From Sorghum bicolor (Eukaryota; Streptophyta; Magnoliopsida; Poales; Poaceae), in assembly GCF_000003195.3 (NCBI RefSeq), contig NC_012873.2:10935894-10999893 (forward strand): DNA of 64,000 nt, in the 5' to 3' direction. Below the pieces are notes generated by a model. That model saw only the letters and a program-made list of their open reading frames with translations, did not search any database and was not told the origin of the DNA. This document shows positions 57,008 to 64,000 of the stretch, piece by piece (the stretch's first letter is position 1; every line of letters begins with the position of its first letter). Both the position numbers and the translations under genes were made by a program.

Positions 57008-58582
57008 TTATGCATCAACCCATATGCTTGGGTGATATTTCTTTAAATACTTGCCATTCAATGCTCTGGGAAATTCAACTCCTTCGAGAGTTTCTAAGAT
57101 ATAGGCATTGCCAGGAGCAGACCGATTTACCCTATAGGGACCTTTCCAATTGGAAGACCACTTCTCAAATTTTGAACTTTTAGTCCCGATCGGTAAGATT
57201 AGTTTCCATACTAAGTCTCCATCGGCAAACTCCTTAGTTTTCACCTTCTTATCATACCATCTGGCAACTCTCTTCTTATTCTGTTCTATACTCATCAAAG
57301 CTCTTAGCCGATGCCCTGCTAGATCATCCAACTCGTCTGTCATCAAAGTAGCATAATCATCGGCAGCCAATTGATCTTGAAAAGATAATCGCCTAGACCC
57401 AGTCTTAATTTCCCAAGGTAGCACTGCATCGTGCCCGTATACCAACTGATAAGGCGAAACTTTGGTCGATCCATGACAAGCCAACCGATATGACCATAAA
57501 GCTTCATTTAACAACGTATGCCACCTCCTAGGATTTTCTTCAATCTTCCGTTTAATAAGCTTGATAATTCCTTTGTTAGATGCCTCGGCCTGCCCATTAG
57601 CTTGAGCATAATAAGGAGAAGAATTTAATACTTTAATTCCCATACCGATTGCAAACTCATCAAACTCCCCTGATGTAAACATAGTACCCTGATCGGTAGT
57701 AATTGTTTGAGGAATTCCAAATCGGTAAACAATATGCTCTTTCACGAAATCAATCATATTGGCCGATGTAACTTTCTTCAAAGGAATAGCTTCAACCCAC
57801 TTAGTGAAATAATCGGTGGCAACCAAGATAAATTTATGTCCCTTGCTTGATGGCGGGTAAATTTGACCGATTAGATCAATAGCCCATCCCCGGAACGACC
57901 AAGGTTTAATAATGGGATTCATGGCCGATGCAGGTGCCCTTTGAATATTGCCAAACTTCTGACATCCTTGACACCCTTTGAAATACTTAAAACAATCCTC
58001 AAGTATAGTCGGCCAATAATACCCATTTCTTCTGATCATTCACTTCATCTTAATTGCCGACTGGTGTGCTCCACACACTCCTTCATGGATTTCCCCCATT
58101 AAACTTCTAGCCTCATCATCACCTAAGCATTTGAGAAGAATTCCATCAATTGTTTGATAATATAATTCATCTTCGAGGAGCACATACTTGGTGGCTTGAA
58201 ACCGAACACGTCTCTCAACTTTCTTGGATGGATCCTTTAAATAATCAATGATTTCCTTTCTCCAATCATCGGCACCGACTGCCGATATTGCGTTTAACAT
58301 GGCCTGATATCCTGAGGCATGCTGAGCCAACCGATTGGCCTCCTCATTATGCAATCGAGGAACATGTTCCAACCGGAAATCTTTGAATTTCTTTAATAAT
58401 TGCATTCTCCTTTCGTGATAAGTTATCAGGACTTCGCTTCGGCATTCATAGCTTCCAGCCAATTGATTTATAACTAGCATAGAATCCTCGAAGATTTCAA
58501 CAGCATCAGCACGAACTTCTCTTAGCAATTCCAACCCCTTTATCAAAGCTTGATACTCAGCTTGATTATTCGTTGACGTGGC
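57008..58582 (-). pseudogene. pol of gypsy-A copy 2, C-terminal part: second RNase H and integrase
   Basis: From ATSTNNQAEYQAL (RNase H) to the integrase end (PRALNGKYLKKYHPSIWVDA). The zinc-finger and DDE motifs are present (HEGVCGAH, CQGCQ, WAIDLIG, TTDQGT, GQAEAS). A Trp-to-stop change at 58040-58042 splits it just after the first half of the zinc finger. The integrase Arg codon that is a stop in copy 1 is intact here. Confidence 0.85.
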
Positions 58583-59814
58583 TGTTGATATTTGGGAACG
58601 CAATAAGGAATTGATCCGCAAGTGTACGGATATCGGTGAGCACTTCACCCGGGAGGTTATCCAGAGTATCGTATTTATTTTTTTACCACTAGGAGAAAGA
58701 GTGCATCTGACTAACCTGGTCTATTACTACTAACCCTTTAGGCAACAAAGAATGTTTCTCGATGTGAGTAATAAATAGAGAAGATTGCAACCGTAGTCTC
58801 CTTCTAACCTTGGTAAGGATGATCTACTGTTCTATTGGGGAGGCTAACGGAATCTAGACACCACAAAGGATGTTCAACCCGCACCTATAAACCCTATCCT
58901 TCCTGCTAACGAGATATGGTCTGCAAAGGTAACTCGGAATTGTCACGTTCCTCACTACTACCACGGTCTAGCTAGTCAGGAAATATCTATGAGTACCCCA
59001 GCCTAAACACCACGTTTATGCCAGCAATGATTACTCTAAACTCTACGCGAAGAGATTAAAGTAAACTCATAAACCAAAAGAACAATAAAACAAGAACTTA
59101 CTAGAATTTAGAAGTCGAAATACTGAAGAATCCTAGGAGCAAGCCTCGGGTTAGGAGAACTTGATCCCGCAGGTACAAGCTCGGAGTAGACACCAACAGG
59201 CCGGGCTTCCTCCAATCTACACCTCCACTCTATCTCTCTCAATCTAGTAGAAACTAGAAGATCTATTTCTACTTACATTGGTTGCTAAGCCTAAAAAATA
59301 AATTTTATTTAGAGAAGAGGTTTTCCTTCGAGGGCACCCCTCAACTCTATGATAACTTCTTGTCTCCTCCAGGGGCCAGGGGGTCTCCTTATATAGTCCT
59401 CCTCCACTATGCATTTTTGGGTTGGTAGGCGATGTGGTACTATGTTATCCTTGATCCTTTAGCTCGGTGGAACATCGTGTGCGAAGAGAGTCCTGATTGG
59501 CATCCAGAGGAGGGTGGGCGCCCAGGTCCTCAGGGCGGGCGCCCTGGGCCTGGCCCCTTTCGGCCTCTGCTTTCTTCCCGTGGCTTCTGGAGTCTTCTAG
59601 ATGGTAGAAAATTGCGCGGTGTGTTGATATCTCTATGTAATCCTGACATGTGGGTCTTTCTTCCTTATTTCCTGATAACCCCCTGCAGAAACAGATAAAC
59701 AACAAAACTCGTAGAATTCTGTCAGATCAAACCCTAATTCTAGGTGTTGGTTGCATATTGGTCCTTTCTCTTGTTTATTTGATAATTAAAATTGATACTT
59801 AAGAACCGTCAACA
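58583..59814 (-). repeat. 3' LTR of the nested retrotransposon
   Basis: Read on -, it starts TGTTGACGGTTC at 59814 and ends ATATCAACA at 58583. The G-rich tract AAGTATGGGGGTATT directly precedes it on its strand, as a polypurine tract should. Confidence 0.75.
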
Positions 59815-59829
59815 AATACCCCCATACTT

Positions 59830-61111
59830 AGGCTTTTACTCGTCCTCAAGAAAAGGATGGTTAAGAACAATATTTGGGGTAAAACATTTTAAAACATTCT
59901 TTTCATAACTGTAGGGTGTTAAAATTCCACTGTGTACTATAGTCAGGGAAGTATATAGTTAAGAGTAAAGATCCTTTCTTCTCAATCCTGTCACTTGGAG
60001 TTTTTGTATATTTTTGAAAGAAAGTTAGCATACCTTTTTATCCTCATAGGTTCTCTCAGATCACTCATTATCTTTTATATATGTCACCGAGGTTGTTTAA
60101 AATTTCCAAAAATTCTCAAGCATACTTACTTTGTATTTATTGCCTGATCAAAACGGGATCCGAGGAGAGGAATGTCATACTCTTAGATCAAAGACTTTGG
60201 AAATTAAAATCTTTGTCAACTCTTGCTGGCATATTGCTTATTAGAGGGACCATGGGCTATCATTTTCTTTTTCTCTCTCTTTTTTTAAGTGGATACCGAG
60301 GTACCCCTAATTCTACTGCCGGACACTTGTCCATTTTTTTCTGCGAGGTTGTCGAGCACTTGCTCCTTTTTATTTCCTCGAAATATCTTTATTTTTGCAT
60401 AGCCCATGCCTCTAATGCAATAATACTTCGGAAGAGTGAATCTTTCTGAATAAATGTCTTGATCTTAGGAGCATGATAAATCTCTCAACAAGGGTCTAAC
60501 TCATTTTGAACAAACTCAATACAGAGTAGATATCCTTTATAATCATAATTAATATTTTCAGTTTTATCAGGCATATAAAACACTGAGGATGGTAGCTAGA
60601 ATTTTGAAGATTTTGAAATAAATTCTCCAAGCAACAATGATATCAAGAATAAGAAACTCATACTTTACCATCTCACACTGACTTAAGTAACACAGGGTTT
60701 TTAAAGTGATTTTTTTAATAATTGCAAGTTTCAGGAAATATCATAGAGTGAGATTAATCATGATTAGAAACATTTTAATCTTTATCATGTCGGAAACAAT
60801 ATTCTGCATAATCCAAGATATGTGTAAAGTAAAGTGTGGAGAGTGTGTACCTGAATTGTGGAGTGGTGTAGTTGAAGTGTGTTTGTCATGTGGGGGATCT
60901 CCCCCATACTTGTTTTCTGCTTTCTTGTACAAGAATAAAGTAGAGACACACAAGACATAATAATAATAATAATACTCTTTATTAACCTTGAGGCATTTAT
61001 TACAAAAGACTAGTAGTAAACTGATAGCAAACTGATGATAATAGTAAACCTAAACCAAATTTAAAGATAGATAACTAAGATGCATTTGCCTCAAGGTCTA
61101 ATCTAGATAAC
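59830..61111. other. Internal region of the nested retrotransposon, no gene recognised
   Basis: Mostly AT-rich with an (ATA)n run near 60957-60975. No protease, reverse transcriptase or integrase motif is visible. Confidence 0.5.
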
Positions 61112-61363
61112 TTAGCGGCGCTCTAATTCCTTAATCTTCTTGTTGGCACTGGCAAGATCATGCCTAAGGCCTAGTATAACAGTGTTGTGGTTAGAGAGCT
61201 GCCTAGTGAGGGAATTAATCGAGGACTGGAGGTCTACGATAACTCTGTCTAGTCTACGAACGTCCTCATCAATATCCATTATAGTTTTGCGATGCTTGGG
61301 AGGTGTCTCAAAAGCATTGAGAGCGTGCTTCGGGGCTGCCTTTGGAGGGATAAAACGGACTTA
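61112..61363 (-). CDS. C-terminal ORF fragment of the nested retrotransposon, coiled coil
   Basis: An open frame of about 83 codons ends at a TAA at 61112-61114. It reads FIPPKAAPKHALNAFE, then a heptad-like helix ending NKKIKELERR. I do not recognise the family; it may be the end of a gag-like protein. Confidence 0.3.
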
Positions 61364-61433
61364 GGCTGCTCTAATCCCTTCGAAGTAAGGCCTTTCCTCC
61401 TCCGTAGTGTAGCGAATACTGCTGATCTCTGAG

Positions 61434-63078
61434 GGGAAATTCATACTTTCTTCCCCGAGGGAAAATTAACACTATGCCGATCCCTGCCCCCCGGTCACAG
61501 GTGGATCCATCAAAGAAGAGCGTCCAAGGTACAATTTCAAAAGTCTCCACTGCACCGCAATGTTGAGTCACAAAATCGGCCATAATCTGCCCTTTAACCG
61601 CTTTAGCCGATTCATAACGCAGATCGAATTCCGACAGTGCCAAAATCCACTTACCGATTCTGCCACTCATGATCGGCATAGATAGCATATACCTGACCAC
61701 ATCATCTTTGCATATAACAGTGCATTCGGCCGATAGTAGATAATGCCTCAATTTAGTACATGAGAAATATAGGCATAAACACAACTTTTCAATGGCCGAA
61801 TACCTAGTTTCAGCATCAACCAATCTCCTGCTTAAATAATAAATCACCCGTTCCTTCCCTTCAAATTCTTGAATTAAAGCCGAACCGATGACCATACCAT
61901 CGGTAGATAAATATAATCTGAAGGGCTTTCCTTGCGGAGGTGGAATCAGAACTGGAGGATTTACCAAATAATTCTTGATTTCTTCTAAGGCCAATTGTTG
62001 CTCTTTCCCCCAGACGAACTCTTGATCGGCTTTCAACTTAAGTAGAGGACTGAAAGCATGAATTTTACCAGACAAATTAGATATAAACCTCATGATAAAA
62101 TTTACCTTGCCGATCAAGGATTGGAGCTCCGTCTTGTTGGTAGGAGCAACTATTTTATTGATAGCATCAATGGATCTCCTACTAATTTCAATCCCCCTTT
62201 GATGCACCATGAAACCAAGGAATTGTCCTGCCAACACACCAAATGCACACTTATTGGGATTCATCTTTAAACCATGCTTCCTTGTGCATTCTAACACCTT
62301 TCGCAAGCCGGCAAGATGTTTTGTGAAATCTCCAAACTTAACCACCACATCATCAATATAAATTTCCACCAGCTTGCCGATGAACTCATGAAAGATAAAA
62401 TTCATGGCCCTCTGATAAGTAGCACCAGCATTTTTCAAACCAAAGGTCATGACTATCCATTCAAACAACCCAACATGACCAGGACACCTAAATGCTGTCT
62501 TTGGAATATCTTCTTCAGCCATGAATATTTGATTGTATCCTGCATTGCCATCCATAAAGCTGATGATCCGATGCCCAGCTGCAGCATCAACTAGTAGATC
62601 GGCAACCGGCATTGGGTAGCCATCCATCGGTGTAGCTTTATTGAGATTCGTGAAATCAATGCAAACCCGAAGCTTTCCATTTTTCTTGTAGACTGGAACA
62701 ACATTGGAAATCCTCGGCATACCGACACTGCCGAATAAATTTAGCTTCAATAAGTTTGGTTATTTCGGCCTTAATATCAGGAAGGATATTAGGATTACAT
62801 CGGCGAGCTGGCTGTTGATGTGGCCGAAATCCAGACTTAATGGGTAACCGATGTTCAACAATTGATCGGTCCAAACTAGGCATCTCAGTATAATCCCAAG
62901 CAAAGCAATCTTTATATTCCTTTAACAAATCGGTTAACTGCTGCTTACACTCAGAGCTTAACTTAGCACTAATAAAAGTAGGCCTAGGCTTATCACCACT
63001 ACCTATATCTACTTCTAAAAAATCATCAGCCGATGTGGATCCCTGGCCTAATTTTCCATCATCGGCGAACCTATCCAT
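61434..63078 (-). pseudogene. pol of gypsy-A copy 2, N-terminal part: reverse transcriptase and RNase H
   Basis: From the ATG at 63078 (MDRFADDGKLGQG) through VCIDFTNLN and YIDDVVVKF to TLFFDGSTCDRGAG. Compared with copy 1, two bases are missing near 62720 at the residues after RQCRYAE, so the frame shifts. The C-terminal end is cut by the nested element. Confidence 0.85.
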
Positions 63079-64000
63079 TAAAACTCCTCATCAGAACCGA
63101 CTGCTTGGATCGGTGGAATCTCATAATCGGCAACTTTGAGAAAGTCTTTCTCCCAAATCTCTCCCGAGATGCACCTAGTTCTTTCATAGATGTCTGCCTC
63201 TGCCGATGCAATAACATAGGAAGAATCTCCCGGGACAATCTCAATCTTGTCACCTACCCACTGGACCAAGCATTGGTGCATTGTAGACGGGATGCAACAA
63301 TTGGCATGAATCCAATCTCTCCCTAGCAGCAAATTATAGGCACCTTTTCCGCTGATCACGAAGAAAGTTGTCGGCAAGGTCTTGCTGCCGATGGTCAACT
63401 CAACGCATATTGCCCCCTTAACCGGAGACACGTTTCCTTCGAAGTTCTTCAACATCATATCGGTCTTGATCAAATCCTGATCTCCTTTTCCAAACTTCTG
63501 ATAAACTGCATATGGCATGATGTTGATAGCGGCTCCACCATCAATTAATATCTTGATCATTGGCTGACCATCAACCCTTCCTTTGACAAACAAAGCCTTA
63601 AGATGCTGCCTTTCATCGTCAGTAGGCTTTTCAAAGATAGCCATCATCGGATCCAGAGCTAACTGAGCTATTTGGTCGGAAAACTCCAACTCATCATTGC
63701 TGGACGGCGCAAGGAATTCCATCGGCAACATAAATACCATGTTCACATCTACCGATGGCCCTTTCCCCTTAGGATCCGATTGTTGCAAATCCCTAGATTG
63801 GCCAGAGTTCTCGCCCTTGCTTAGCTCTTTCTGTCTCTCACGTTGCAGTCTCCTCTTCTGTGTCTTAGTCAACCCCTCCGGGCACCATGGAGGAAAGGGT
63901 GACTGCCTTGCCGGTGGACGACGATATTCCCTTGACTCCATCCGATGTGTATTGGTGTCCCTGCAAAATATGAACTCATCAAAAACTCGTGCATTAGCCA
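63078..64000 (-). CDS. gag-protease of gypsy-A copy 2, C-terminal part
   Basis: Open from at least 63941 to the stop overlapping the pol ATG at 63078. It shows the same basic linker and protease motifs as copy 1 (LIDGGAAINIMP, YNLLLGRDWI). The gag part upstream continues past the right edge. Confidence 0.8.
   Translation of the reverse strand, partial: ANARVFDEFIFCRDTNTHRMESREYRRPPARQSPFPPWCPEGLTKTQKRRLQRERQKELSKGENSGQSRDLQQSDPKGKGPSVDVNMVFMLPMEFLAPSSNDELEFSDQIAQLALDPMMAIFEKPTDDERQHLKALFVKGRVDGQPMIKILIDGGAAINIMPYAVYQKFGKGDQDLIKTDMMLKNFEGNVSPVKGAICVELTIGSKTLPTTFFVISGKGAYNLLLGRDWIHANCCIPSTMHQCLVQWVGDKIEIVPGDSSYVIASAEADIYERTRCISGEIWEKDFLKVADYEIPPIQAVGSDEEF

Larger units (their letters stand above)
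58583..61433 (-). mobile_element. Truncated LTR retrotransposon nested in gypsy-A copy 2
   Basis: It has one LTR (58583-59814) and about 1.6 kb of internal sequence on the - strand, then jumps straight back into gypsy-A pol at about 61434. The 5' LTR, most of the interior and about 16 bp of gypsy-A at the junction are missing, which points to a deletion after insertion. It is the same family as the solo LTR at 46773-48413. Confidence 0.7.
52320..64000 (-). mobile_element. Ty3/gypsy LTR retrotransposon, Tat-like, gypsy-A copy 2 (5' end outside window)
   Basis: Same family as 1-9220 but inverted. From the left: 3' LTR, polypurine tract, antisense gene (+), integrase to gag (-). A truncated retrotransposon occupies 58583-61433. 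Copy 2 has stops or frameshifts in pol (58040-58042 and near 62720) and in the antisense gene, so it is not functional. The five bases before the LTR are ACATG (52315-52319), to be matched beyond the right edge. Confidence 0.9.

Overview
The window looks like repeat-rich DNA from a grass (Poaceae), probably an Andropogoneae species such as sorghum. The evidence is plant introns, two monocot-type leucine-rich-repeat receptor kinases, Tat-like Ty3/gypsy retrotransposons with antisense accessory genes, a CACTA element carrying an Ulp1 domain, and many grass MITE families. The species is inferred from style only; nothing here proves it. I saw no rRNA, tRNA or CRISPR array.

Layout. 1-9220: 3' part of a Ty3/gypsy element, gypsy-A copy 1, on the + strand: gag-protease, pol, a convergent antisense gene with a plant mobile domain, then the 3' LTR. 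9221-14316: 3' part of a different, GC-rich gypsy element, gypsy-B, into which copy 1 appears to have inserted. 15407-18600 (-): LRR receptor kinase 1. 18697-26585: MITEs, a Copia 5' LTR, a small CACTA element and a larger CACTA-like element with a gene-like interior. 26586-30242: a hAT transposon with a long open transposase and a perfect 8-bp target duplication. 30251-33845: AT-rich DNA packed with MITEs. 34066-37234 (+): LRR receptor kinase 2, an inverted paralogue of kinase 1 that also shares promoter and leader. 38055-50212: a 12.2-kb CACTA element with perfect ends and target duplication but decayed genes, carrying a solo LTR. 50213-52319: host-like DNA with a possible first exon. 52320-64000 (-): gypsy-A copy 2, inverted relative to copy 1 and split by a truncated LTR retrotransposon at 58583-61433.

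The only apparently functional host genes are the two receptor kinases. Each has a signal peptide, an LRR ectodomain, one membrane span, a complete RD-type kinase and one short intron at the same place. The rest is mobile DNA at different stages of decay. Both gypsy-A copies carry stops in pol and in the antisense gene. The CACTA transposase is broken, while the hAT transposase is still open.

The most interesting signals are these: saturation of gypsy-A with the hexamer GCCGAT/ATCGGC; a pair of hairpins built from that hexamer between the convergent genes of both copies; an antisense gene with its own TATA box and first intron in both copies; a CACTA element in which both genes start from the same repeat-array-plus-TATA design, one of them internal; and the intact-looking hAT element. 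All family names rest on reading motifs by eye; no database search was possible.
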